64,000 nt of DNA, taken from the NCBI RefSeq assembly GCF_022682495.2, contig NC_071399.1, positions 56,288,873 to 56,352,872 on the forward strand. Direction: 5' to 3'. A model generated the notes under the pieces. That model had not been told where the DNA came from, searched no databases, and worked only from the letters and a program-made list of their open reading frames with translations. The DNA is from Desmodus rotundus. Taxonomy: Eukaryota > Chordata > Mammalia > Chiroptera > Phyllostomidae. A program made the position numbers and the translations under genes. Positions 47,079 to 57,815 of the stretch are shown in pieces (the first letter of the stretch is position 1; each line of letters starts with the position of its first letter).

Positions 47079-48399
47079 TGAGGTCTCTTCTGAAAAAGTT
47101 CATTCATTGTTAATATAACAAGAATGGTTAACAGGCTATTGATGCAGAATGGCAGCCAAAGAGAGTGGCCTGAAATGTGCATGCATGCACAATGACGACT
47201 TCTCTGTACTAAGCAGTGGGGGTGGTGGACACATCTAAATGAGCGTGTGTACTGCATGGCCAATGCATTCAAAATGAATGAATAGACAATGAATCTGCAT
47301 CAAATTTTGTGTTAAGCTTGAACATTCCTTCGCAGAAACAATTCAGATGATTCAGAAGGGTTTTGGGGACAATCCAATAAGTACAGCACAAATAAAATCT
47401 GGCACAAATGCTTCAAAGATGGTTGAGACTCTGTGGAATGTGATCCACATTCTGGAAGGTCTGCAACAAGCACAACACCTGGGAATGTTGAACGTGTAAG
47501 GACTACAATCAACAAAGATCAGTGACTGACTGGGAGAACTAGAAGCTGATCTGGGGATTCCAAAAACTACTGTGTCCGACATTTTGACCCAGAATCTTGG
47601 CATGAAAATTGTCATGGCTAAATTCATTCCATGGCTTCTGCTACCAGAGCAGAAGGAATATTGTGCTGCAGTTGCTAATGACTTAATTCAAAGTACTACC
47701 AAAGAACCAGATTTCCTCAAGAAGGTCATAACCAGAGATGAATAATGGGTCTATGAGTATGATCTGGAAACAAAGGCCTAACCATCCCAATGGAAGTCGC
47801 CTGGTTCTTTACACCCAAAGAAGGTGTGGCAAAGCCACCAAAGATTAAGACTACATTAACTGTGTTTTTGGTAGGGAAGGTGTTATCTCTCATGAGTACG
47901 CCCCTCCAGAACAAACAATGAATAAGGAGTACTACATGAACGTTCTTTGGTGGCTGAGAGATTCAATATGATGAAAATGGGTGCAGATATGGGTAACTGG
48001 TGATCGGCAGCTTCATCTGGATGATACTCCTGCTCATGCATCACGTCTCATGCAGAGTTTTTGGCAAAATATCAAATAACCCAGCTGACTCATCCCCCTG
48101 TAGCCCAGGTTTAGTGCCCTACAAATTCTGATTTTCCCCAAACTAAAATCACCTTTGAAAGGAAAGAGATTTCAGACTATAGATGAGACTCAGGAAAATA
48201 CATCAGCATAGCTGATGGCAATTCCAACAAAAGATTTTGCAATATGTTTTGAACAGTGGAAGAGAGGCTGGGAGATCCCAAGATGGCTTCTTTGAAGGGG
48301 ACTGGGGCATCGTTGGTCTATGTACAATGTTTCTTGTATCTTGTATCCTCTTCAATTAATGTCTATTTTTCATATTACATGGCTGGATACTCTCTGGAC
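47079..48399 (+). mobile_element. Decayed full-length mariner transposon, copy 2
   Basis: The element is about 1.32 kb, the usual mariner size. It starts 'GAGGTCTCTTCTGAAAAAGT' and ends 'GGCTGGATACTCTCTGGACT', degenerate inverted ends with TA on both sides. It is collinear with copy 1 at its 5' and 3' ends and keeps the whole transposase region, though broken. Known mariners move by a cut-and-paste DD34D transposase. Nothing here could still make one. It supplies the uninterrupted reference that exposes the LTR in copy 1. Confidence 0.87.
47300..48290 (+). pseudogene. Mariner transposase pseudogene
   Basis: Reading across frames, pieces recognisable as mariner transposase appear in order: 'WHKCFKDG' near 47400, 'DPHSGRSATSTTPGNVERV' near 47450, 'FLKKVITRDE' followed by 'WVY' near 47715-47755, 'APPEQTMNKEYYMNVLWRLR' near 47905, 'PAHASRLMQSF' near 48030 and 'FSPKLKSPL' near 48135. 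A stop codon (47743-47745) sits where a Ser is expected between DE and WVY at the first catalytic Asp. The third catalytic region reads SPGL in place of SPDL, and several frameshifts occur. It is a dead gene. The minus-strand frames of 61-91 codons over it are shadows. Confidence 0.85.
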
Positions 48400-48500
48400 T
48401 ATACATGCATACATAAATATATATGCATACATACATATATACATATATACATATATACATACATGTATATGTATGTATATATGTGTATATATATTACATT
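48400..48500. repeat. (ATAC)n / (TATG)n microsatellite
   Basis: About 100 bases of ATAC, ATGC and TATATG units directly after the mariner 3' end. The TA target may lie within it. The plus-strand 62- and 87-codon frames are low-complexity artefacts. Confidence 0.88.
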
Positions 48501-49394
48501 ACATTTGAGTATATTTTAACTTTATATTTTTATTATAGACTATAGTACTTTATTTTTAAGGCTTTAGACAATTCCTAGAATAAGTTTAAAAGAGTAAGTG
48601 AGACTATAGGTAGAATAAACTAGATCTAACAAGTTTAATTTATTTTGAAAATTTTGCTTTGGTAATACCTGGGACTTGGGTATCAAATTGATCTTGGCTT
48701 TGGATCTGTATTCTTGACTTGGGTAAGAGTCAACTTTGAGTCTTTCATCAATGACTAATAGAATGAAGGAAGAGATACTTTTACAAAGTATTCAAGAGAC
48801 AGTTTTCTGTGAATGTAGTGGTGTTCAGATCATAAGAAATAAACAATTGAGTAATATATTCAGCGATAATGAAAAGGATGAAGTAGGGATTACCTTCTAA
48901 TGTTAAAGGTCCACTAGATATAGTGCAAAAAGTGGTGAATTGGTTACCTAAACCCAGTAGAGCTCTGGGCCATATCAACAATTTCAAGAGCCAATAAATG
49001 TTTTAGAGGTTAGTTTATAAATAGAATTTTTTGCAATTAAAGTTAAAACATTAAATAAAATCTCATAGTAATGAATATTAAAACATGCTCAATATTCTAA
49101 GTATTAGAGTTAGGGTTTGGGTTAGGGTTAGCAAATAAATGAGAAATTGGGAAATAGAAAAACAGGATTTGATAAGATTGTCTATGAAGCGAAGCAGAGA
49201 ATATGAGTTGTATTTGAAGAACAATTTGGGGTAAGGCATGTTTTCTGGTGTTTTGTATTTTGTTTCATTTGAAGGATGTCAAACACAAAAGCTGCTTGTA
49301 AGTTGTGAGTAATGATACATTAGGAATAGATTCTGATAATGCAGTACAATAATGTCTTAACTGAAGAGAAAAAAGTCCTTGCAAAAATAAAAGG
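48501..49394. other. Unassigned DNA with a telomere-like motif
   Basis: Mostly AT-rich, no gene. TTAGGG-TTTGGG-TTAGGG-TTAG lies at 49110-49131. Confidence 0.5.
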
Positions 49395-49690
49395 AGGCCC
49401 TGGCTGGCCTGGCTCAGTTTGTTGGAGTGCCATCCCATAAACCAAAAGGCTGCTGGTTGGACCCCTGGTTAGGGCACATATGTGGGGTGTGAGTTCCAGC
49501 CCCACTCAGGATGCATGCAGAAGGCAACCAATCAATGTTTCCCTCTCACATCCATGTTTCTCTTTCTTTCTCTCTCTCTCTCCCTCCCTCTCTCTCCTGC
49601 CACCCCCACCTTCCTGCTTCTTCTCTCTATATCAGCAATTTAAAAATATATATCTTCTAGTGAGAATAGAAAAATAAAATTAAAAAAGAG
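49395..49690 (+). repeat. VES-type SINE, diverged, long tail
   Basis: It starts 'GGCCCTGGCTGGCCTGGCTC' with 'GGCTGCTGGTTGGACCCC' as the B-box region, 'AGGGCACATATGTGGGGTGT' in place of the usual CATGCCTGGGTTG, a long CT-rich block (49555-49600) and an A-rich end. Its divergence suggests an older subfamily than the 12.6 and 37.9 kb copies. Confidence 0.82.
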
Positions 49691-50183
49691 GATTATATCT
49701 CTGATACCTGTATCGAGACTAATTTTTGATGGAAGGGAGACAAATTCTCCTTCCTGAAATGGGAGAAAGAAATAAGAGCAGAGATTATCAGTCTACTGGA
49801 TTTTTAGAGGGAGAATCTAGATGGCTTCTATCTGTTTGACATAGTATGGGGGGAAAAGCTGAAAGTGAAATGGTAAAATAAAAAATTTTTTAACTGATGA
49901 GAAAAAGTTACATGAAATATTCCCTTGAGAAATGTGAGAGTGAGTTTATAGCTTATCAAAGAAGTAGAGTAAATTGCTGAGCCAGCTAAAGGTTTATCTG
50001 ATCTTGTAGATCATGAATTGAAATGAATTTGATCTGCCCAGTAGGTCATTTTTTCCAACACTGTTTCCTTAGTCCCTAACTCCACATCCACTGCAAGAAA
50101 TGGGAGGAGAGAGGAAAAAGAAATGTGAGAGAGCTTCCTTTTTATTTTCTTTTTTCAAAGGGGAGTTTATGTCAGACCATGGA
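49691..50183. other. Unassigned AT-rich DNA
   Basis: No gene or repeat recognised. Confidence 0.5.
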
Positions 50184-50606
50184 TATGTTAGTTTCCTAGG
50201 GTTGCCATTACGAATTACTCGAAACTGAGTTTATCAAAACAAGAGAAATCTTCTCTCACAGATTTGGAAGCCAGATGTATAAAGTTAAGGTTTCAGTAGG
50301 GCCATATTCTCTCTGAAGTCTCTAGTGAAGTATCTTTCCCGCTTCTGGTGGCCTCAAATATTCTTGGTTTGTGGTAGCATAACTCCAATATCTGTTTCCT
50401 TCAAACAGCATTCTTCTCTGTGTGTGTGTCTCTAAATCTCCCTCTTCCTTCTCTTATTAATACATTGATCATTGGATTTAGGGCCCACCTAACTCCAGGA
50501 TGATTTCTTCTAGAGATGCTTAACTAACTGTATCTGCAAATTCCCTGCTTATAAATGAAGTCAGACTCTCACCTGGTGGATGAATTTTGGGGGAACATTG
50601 TTTAAC
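50184..50606 (-). repeat. MLT1-type LTR, antisense
   Basis: 'TATGTTAGTTTCCTAGGGTT' 'GCCATTACGAATTACTCGAA' opens the antisense MLT1 pattern, with 'TCTCACAGATTTGGAAGCCA' after it, 'GGATTTAGGGCCCACCTAAC' and 'GAATTTTGGGGGAACATTGT' closing it. Old MaLR-group LTR, diverged. Confidence 0.72.
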
Positions 50607-53600
50607 TTACTCTGTGGACTCTTAGCACAGTCAAGAGAAACTGGGACCTGAGTATGTCTGTGGTATTTCACTTTCCAGAATGATTATACTATGTATAAAC
50701 CTTTAACTTATTCCTGTATGTTATACCTCATTAATTTTCTTCCCACTCCCTCCAGTATATGCTAAATTTGAGCCCAAGGTTTTTCACATTACTTTCCACA
50801 GTTTAGTACACTGACTTCATATTATTCACTTTCAGCCTCCCAAGTTCCATAAACCTATTAAAGTCTCTTTTTTAGTCTCATACCATCCTTTTTCCACTAT
50901 CTTTTTATTCTCATATTTAATTCTTTCTGTATTTCTATAATTTAATTGTCATATGGTTTCCCAATAGACACCAGTGAAGCATGTATACTTAATATTTAAT
51001 GTGGATGTAAAATTTCTTCCTGTTTTTAATGATTAGTTTTGTTTAATATTTAGCTATAGGAATTGCATTTTTATTGTGTTGTTTTGCATTTATTTGAATG
51101 TTTCCTTGTGACATTTTTCTAAGACCTATATTCTAATTTTCTTCCCTTTGATTCATTCTGAACTTAATATCTTAATGCTCTTTATTTCCTATTATGGAAG
51201 GTAACAAAATTGATTTACTTAACCTTTCTGGTATACAAACTCCCCTTTCCCAATATTTGTTAATTACTGTTACTATTTTTAGTGCTTTTCATGGTCCTTT
51301 TGAAAATTATTACAAGACCAATTTTGGTTTATTAAGTTTATTAATAAACTTAACGAAAACCTTAGGAAGAAAAATGTGAAAGTATATACTTACATGTTTT
51401 CTTTGTTATCTAATTTGTGTTTATTATATTATTTTACTGATTTGTGAATGCCATACTATTTAGCTTTTGGTACCATAGTGTGATTAATCTTGGTTCTATA
51501 TTTTATAGTTTTAATGGCTACACCAGTCATTTATTATGGCTTACAGAGAATTACTTTCAAAATTAGCTGAACCTGCAAATTTTTAAATGCAAGTATAAAG
51601 AGGTCATTAGAGAGAAGAAATGAGAGGAAGTTATAACTTAAGGAGTATACTGGTTTTCAGCAATAAAAGAGGCAGATCTTCCAGCGTAACAGGATTAAAG
51701 TAGGAAAGAATGGCAATGCTGGTGGTTTTGGAGGCTGATAGTGAAAGACTGAGGGAGAGGCCATTTGCTACCATTTAAAAATAATTGTTATAATGGTACC
51801 ATTATATGCTGAACTGAGGTGTGTGCTTGTTTGCTTAGACATTGCAAATGAATAGACGATATGCAAAATTAAGAATGAACTTTAAGAAATGTTGTGGGAA
51901 GCTGAAGAACAAACTGGCAAGAGAAACACTATGATAGAAGTAAGATTGAGGCACTTAATGGAATCTGTGACCAGGGTCTTAAACATGGTTCTCTACCGCC
52001 TCCTAAAACCAGCATCTGTGTTTTTTTATGCCAGATTCTTTGTACATATTATTACTGATTCTATCACCTTGTATAATTAGTAGCATTTTGCACATGCAGA
52101 AAAAAACAATGTTGAAGTTTCAATGAGCTCCACAATTTGAAAGTCAGCATCTCATATTTTGTTATGCAACAAGAAATAATAAGATTCAAATAATTCTGTA
52201 AAAAACCTATTAAATTGGGGAAAAGAGTAGTGCTTGCTTCATTACAAATAAAGGTAAAAATATTAACAAAAATAAAAACTAACCTTAATAAAAATCCTCA
52301 GAAATAATATTCTTACATTGATTTTCTTGCAATCACAAAGCAATATAATTCACATACATTTGTTTCTGTCTATACACAATTACTATCATCACTAGACCTA
52401 CTTCTAACACTTGAATATATGCTACCAAGTTTTGTTTAATATGATAATTTAATTAAGTCTTTTTTAATTACCTACAGAAGAAAGGTGAGCCAGAACAATT
52501 TTATGCTTCATATGGTGTTCATAATTTGGCATTCCACAATTACAAAAGTACCAAAAGCATGGAGTTTGAACAGATGTCTTACTTGTATAGGTCCATAATA
52601 CATTGGCATTTTTTCATCATGAATTCTTAGGGATCCTGCTTTTCAGTGAGGTGAAAGAAAAGACAATCCTGACAAATGTCTAGGAGAAAAAATAAATCAG
52701 TGCTGCTGTGACCCAGGTCAGAATTATTCTTAATATTCACAATTAATTTTTGGAGAGCAGCTTGTAAACAACATTACCAGCTGCTCCTTTAACAAATATG
52801 TGCACATTTTGGCAACTACAAATTTAGTAATTTGCTCTATGCACGTGAAAACCAAAAGGTGACATTTTGTATGCCTTTCTTTTTTTCCTCTCCTAGTTTC
52901 CTTTACAGCGATAATGCTTTTTATCACAAGAACTGCAAGTAATTGTAAATTAAGAATGATGTGAACAACACCTGAGCTCTGAACGAGCATAGTTTAATTA
53001 GGATGCATATCTTAACTAAAATCTGGCTGCATGGTAAAGACAGACTTCTCAATGACTTCTTCAGCTCTAAATCGCTGTAGAGATATTTTCTATTTCATTT
53101 TAGCTAATCCACTTATGTATTTTGATTAAGTGTAGATATCAGATTAAATTATATTACTTCAGATTCAGACTGGGTTGACTTGAATATATAAAGTAAAGAC
53201 ACAATTTTTATGCATTTTTTTTAAAAATGGAGATGAATGGTTGGAAGCAGTGCATGTTATCTTCTGTGCAAGGTGCTACTACTCTGATACTGGATCCCTT
53301 TTCAGTTGTTTTTTTCTAGATTCCTGTCCAGAGGCTGAAGGATGAACTTGATGGCCTTTTCACATCAATTCCATCTGTATATGGACTTCTAATACTACAG
53401 ATATACCTATTAAGAAAATTCAGTCATTTACTGTTATTTAAATGCATTCAGAAAGAGGGCAGCATCTCAAGTCAATAAAAACAGAAGAGCTTTAGAAAAA
53501 TACGGACTTTGTTTTTATTTACAAATAACTATTACAAGCAATAAAGTGATGTTTTCTTAAAATATCTATTATTTTAGCTTAATTAAATCAATGTTTAATT

Positions 53601-53715
53601 TGTAAAAGTGAGGGCATATGAATATATTTATAGGATTACTGAAAATATAGGTTCAAATAGCATCAAATCTGTCATGAATTTTTGTGCTAAAATTATTATG
53701 TTTCTCTATTTTTTG
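50607..53715. other. Low-copy DNA, 3.1 kb
   Basis: No repeat family or gene was recognised. The 52480-53060 part is complex, repeat-free sequence, and could be conserved non-coding DNA. An 86-codon minus-strand frame at 52730-52990 has no coding look. Confidence 0.4.
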
Positions 53716-54117
53716 ATGTATTTTTACTTTTTATTGACTTTGTTGGGGTGACAATGGTTTACAAAATTGTACTAGTTTCAGGTGCACGATTCTACAGCAC
53801 ATTCCCTGTACACTTACTGTGTGTTCACCACACCAGATCAATCTCCACCCATCTCCATTTATTCCTCCTCCACTGTCCTCCACCTCCCTTCCACCCCCAC
53901 CCTGGGCCATCACCACTCTGTTGTCCCTGGCCAGGAGGTTTCATTTTTTTTCTTCTTTGCTCAATCCCTCCACCTCTCTACCCAGCCCCCCAGATCCCCA
54001 TGGCTGCCAGCCTGTTATCTATCTATTAATGTATCTCTATTTTGCTTCTTAGTTCATTTTGTTCATTAGATTCCACATGTGAATGAAATCATATGGTACT
54101 TGTCTTTGTCTCCTCTT
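53716..54117 (-). repeat. LINE-1 3' UTR, antisense
   Basis: 'TTTTTATTGACTTTGTTGGG' 'GTGACAATGG' then 'GTTTCAGGTGCACGATTCTA', a CT-rich block and 'TTCATTAGATTCCACATGTG' 'AATGAAATCATATGGTACTT' is the antisense 3' UTR and ORF2-end order. The plus-strand frames of 77-95 codons over its CT-rich part are artefacts. Confidence 0.78.
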
Positions 54118-54355
54118 TTCATTTTCACCTTTTTAAATACACTTTTTAATTGAATTTATTGGAGTGACATTGATGAATAAAATTATATAGGTCTTAGGGG
54201 TACAATTCTTTACTACATCATCTGTGCATTGTATTGTGTGTTCACTACCCCAGGTCAAGTTTCCTTCTGTGAATCCCCATTTATTCCCCCATTTCTCTCT
54301 TCTACCTCTGCCACCCCCTATTTCCTCTGGTAAGCACCACCTGGAGAGTAACTAG
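54118..54355 (-). repeat. Second LINE-1 3' UTR, antisense
   Basis: It repeats the same 3' UTR type in the same orientation ('TTTAATTGAATTTATTGGAG' 'TGACATTGATG', 'TGTGTTCACTACCCCAGGTC'), so another insertion sits directly beside the first. Confidence 0.7.
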
Positions 54356-54570
54356 CATTAAGCTAAGTGAAATAAGCCAAACAAAAAAGACAAATACCAT
54401 TTGATTTCACTTATATGTGGAATATAATGAAAAAAATATGTTCCTCTGTTTAAAAACAGATTTGATAAAGCTTAAGAACTAAGTGAGACAGTAGGAATAG
54501 GGGAGCACTCACAGGGTTACACCAAGAACCCACAGTAAGCAGTCATATTTGAGCAATAACCAACCTTTTT
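54356..54570 (+). repeat. LINE-1 3' fragment, sense
   Basis: 'AGCTAAGTGAAATAAGCCAA' 'ACAAAAAAGACAAATACCAT' 'TTGATTTCACTTATATGTGG' is sense L1 ORF2/3' UTR. It abuts the antisense 3' UTR at 54355, as in an inverted junction. Confidence 0.68.
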
Positions 54571-54818
54571 TCTGAGAAATAATGGAAAAGGCAAACTCTA
54601 AATTCATATTTTATTTAAAATTAATTATTTCTACTGCTAATATTAAAAAAGATTTACAAATATTTTTCATCATTATTGATTTTTGAGAGGGTATATCTTT
54701 TTGGAAAACTTCTAATTAAAAAATATATATTTATAGTATAAAGCCTCTATTAGTATGGGAGATAATTAGGGCTACATAGGACCTGATTTTTGTTAAAATT
54801 CAAATATGTTCAAGCTCT

Positions 54819-55203
54819 GTATTAGTTTATTTAGGTTGTTATAACAAAACACTTCAGACTGAGTGGCTTAAATAAAAGACATTTATTTTGTCATAATTCT
54901 GGAGAGTAGAAGTCCAAAATTAAGGTGATAGCATGCTTGATTTCTTTGAATCCTCTCTCCTTGGCTTGCGGTGGCCATCTGTTCCCACTGGCTTCACATG
55001 TTCCTCCCTCTGAATGTCTTTGTGTCCTAATCTCCTCTTCTTATAAGGACACCGGTTAGGTCGGATAAGGGCCCATGCATGGGACTTCCTGTAACCTTAA
55101 CTATTTATTTAAAGACTAAATCTCCAAGTAATCACATTTTGAGGTAGTGGAGGATTGGACTTCAACAGATGAATTTGGAGGGAGCACAGTTCATCCCATA
55201 GCA
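54819..55203 (-). repeat. MLT1-type LTR, antisense, full ends
   Basis: On the plus strand it starts 'TGTATTAGTTTATTTAGGTT' and ends 'TTCATCCCATAGCA', the complement of an MLT1 that begins TGCTATGG and ends CTAATACA. 'GACTGAGTGGCTTAAATAAA' and 'GTCCTAATCTCCTCTTCTTA' 'TAAGGACACC' confirm it. 385 bases, typical length. No clear 5-base duplication. Confidence 0.82.
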
Positions 55204-55569
55204 AGCACCTTATTACAGTTGTGTGTTGATTTTTATATTCCAAAGAGTTGTCCTTGCAATAATCAGTGATACTTTATATGGAACATGTTAGGATGAACTT
55301 GATGGTTTTCAATTGTATATTAATTATTACAAAATATTTTTAATTTTTTCTATTTTTCTATTGTCTTAGATTTTGTTCATCTTAATAAGATTGCTACCAG
55401 TGCCTTCTTCATAGTTTTTTATTAAATTTACCTTGTACTTTATTCATTACATAATATTCAGTGGTGCAATATCATTATTTTAAAATTTCTTAACAAGAGA
55501 GTATTGAACAATTTTTAAACTCACTTTGAAAGTTTATTTGTTCATTTCTTTGATAATTTGTTTTCCTTC

Positions 55570-55815
55570 CATCACTTAAAACTTGTAATGGTTTTGCATG
55601 GCACTTAGAATTAAATCCAGATCCTTTACCCTGGCTCACCTGGACCACCTGACCCACCTAACCCACCTGAGCTAGCTTTTCCCCACTGTTCAAACACATT
55701 TTTCAACACCATCCCTCAGTCACCATGCCCTGTGTCAAGGATGTCATTTCTTCAAGTTCTTGCCAGAATCAACTTTCACAGGCTTGTGACTTTGTTTTCC
55801 TCATCCAGTTATTAA
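55570..55815 (+). repeat. L2-like LINE 3' fragment
   Basis: 'TGGTTTTGCATGGCACTTAG' 'AATTAAATCCAGATCCTTTA' 'CCCTGGCTCACC' follows the L2 3' region (…CACTTAGGATAAAATCCAAACTC…). Old and diverged. Flanking 55204-55569 is unassigned. Confidence 0.55.
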
Positions 55816-56639
55816 GGTTTCAGGTCCTGTATTTTCATACTAAGCAACAGCAAGTATATAAATTATTTGTGAAATTAATGAATGAACAGATGAATAAATA
55901 AAACATATAATCTATTTATATTTATTTTAGGTATTAATGTATTTTGTTTGAATCCTTTCTTCTCATATAAGATTAGTATGATTATCTTTGTTTCCTTTTC
56001 CTGACTTTACTCAAATTGATCAATTCTTCTTTAGTTTTCTATTACACATTTGTATATTTTAATAATAATTATGAACATACAAGGACCCCCCAAAACCAGA
56101 ATCATCTTCTGGAAGACAGGGCCCTTGTAGCACAGGCTTCCCCTGCAGCGTGAGTGTTCTAGGAATCCATCTGTATCAGTGTACCAGCTAGCATTGTTGT
56201 GAGGAGCAGTGTTTGACTTCAGTGATTTTTTTAAAGAATTTTTTGCTGCATTTGTCCATTTCACGATGGGTGGTTTATGTACCTGTCCACACCATGCTGA
56301 GTGTTCAGCAGTTTTTGGTCAAAAATAGCATGACTCCCATGCCCCACCCTCTCTATTCAAACAATGATCTTACCCTGAGTAACTTTTTTTTTCTGGATTA
56401 AAAAAACAGTTCTCAAAGTGAAATGTTTTGCCAATGTGGAAGAGGTGAAACAACAAACATCAGAAGCATTAAAAGGCATTAAATAGACACATTCAAAAAT
56501 TGTTTTTAGCAGTGGAAAAAAATCTTGATAGTGATATTACATTAAATGGGAGTATTTTGAAGGTGACTGAAGTTTAGAAATATAAAAATAAGTACACAAT
56601 TTTTATAAATAAATTTCATTGTTGGAGAACACTTCTTAT

Positions 56640-56815
56640 ATTTATTATTAGTGAATGCCAGACACATCTCTGAGTTCTTTACATATATTAACTCATTTAA
56701 TGTTCATAACTCCCGTGAATTGTGAGTTTCATCATTACCCCCATTAAACAGATATGAAACTTGAGATATAAGATGTTGAAGTAACATGTCCTAGTTATTT
56801 TAGCTCAAAAATAAA
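56640..56815 (-). repeat. MIR SINE, antisense
   Basis: 'ACATATATTAACTCATTTAA' 'TGTTCATAACTCCC' then 'CATTACCCCCATTAAACAGA' 'TATGAAACTTGAGATATAAG' follows antisense MIR through its core. 55816-56639 holds nothing I can name. Confidence 0.75.
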
Positions 56816-56984
56816 TGAAAGAAGTCTCCAGATAGTACACTCTTAATCATTATGCTAGATTACCTCTCAGTTTGAAACCTTCTTTGTTATGGTAGTGGCT
56901 ACTGTGCAATTAGCAAAGAAGCCAAACAAAATCATGTTTGAAATTATATTCACTATCATATTGAAGCATAAATATTGAGAATTA

Positions 56985-57815
56985 AGTGTATGAAAAGATG
57001 TTCAACATCACTAGCCATCAGAGAGATGCAAATTAAAACCACAATGAGATACCACTTCACACCAGTCAGAATGGCCATCATAAGCAAATCACCAAACAAC
57101 AAGTTATGGTGAGGATGCGGAGAAAAGGGAACCCTAGTGCAATATTGGTGGGAATGCAGAATGCTGCAGCCATTGTGGAAAACAGTATGGAATTTCCTCA
57201 GAAAATTAAAAATGGAACTGCCTTTTGACCCAGCAATTCCACTGCTGGGATTATACCCTAAGAGCCTTGAAACACCAGTCCAAAAGAACCTATGCACCCC
57301 AATGTTCATAGCAGCACAATTTACAATAGCCAAGTGCTGGAAGCAACCTAAGTGCCCATCAGTAAATGAATGGATCAAAAAATGATGGTACATTTGCACA
57401 ATGGAATTCTATGCAGCAGAAAGAAAGAAAGAAGGAGCTCCTACCCTTTTTGACAGCATGGATGGAACTGGAGAGCATTATGCTAAATGAAATAAGCCAG
57501 GTGGTGAAACACAAATACCATATGATCTCACCTATAAGTGGAACCTAATTAAAAAAAAAACCATCAAGCAAAATACAACCTGAGACATTGAAGTTAAGAA
57601 CAAATTAACAGTTACCAGAGGGGAGGTGGGAGGGCATAATTGGGGGGAAAAAGGGAAAGGGTTTTTAGGAACACTGATAAAGGACACATAGACAAAACCA
57701 AAGGGGGATAGGATGCAGGTGGGGAGGTGTGAATGGCTGGAGTGGGGAGATTGGTGGTGGGGGAGGAATGGAGACCATTGTACTTGAACAACAATAAAAA
57801 TGTTAAAAGATAAAA
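56985..57815 (+). repeat. Young 5'-truncated LINE-1, sense
   Basis: ORF2 C-terminal coding begins at once ('GAAAAGATGTTCAACATCAC' 'TAGCCATCAG'), followed by the 3' UTR with a G-rich stretch and 'CTTGAACAACAATAAAAATG'. A (CA)n run follows at 57824-57836. It is the least decayed L1 here with the 44 kb copy. No clear target duplication was found. Confidence 0.88.
57137..57548 (+). pseudogene. LINE-1 ORF2p C-terminal remnant, frameshifted
   Basis: The frame at 57137-57385 reads '[20 protein letters not shown]' and '[20 protein letters not shown]', as in the 44 kb copy. It stops after 'NEWIKK'. The next part, 57366-57548, resumes in another frame ('EISQVVKHKYHMISPISGT' near the end), so one or more small indels near 57380-57440 broke it. 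The 147-codon minus-strand frame opposite (56956-57399) is its antisense shadow. Confidence 0.87.

Noticed and set aside
47063..47914. Four minus-strand frames of 62-91 codons
   Set aside because: They lie opposite the mariner transposase pseudogene, whose plus-strand residues are recognisable.
48256..48519. 87-codon frame with many Tyr, Ile and His
   Set aside because: It starts in the mariner end and runs through the ATAC microsatellite, which produces the repeated residues.
53748..54069. Three plus-strand frames rich in Pro, Ser and His
   Set aside because: They come from the CT-rich antisense 3' UTR of L1. All three frames being open reflects composition, not coding.
56956..57399. 147-codon minus-strand frame, the longest in the window
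   Set aside because: It is the antisense of a sense L1 ORF2 region; the matching frame at 44422-44757 is the same shadow on the other L1 copy.
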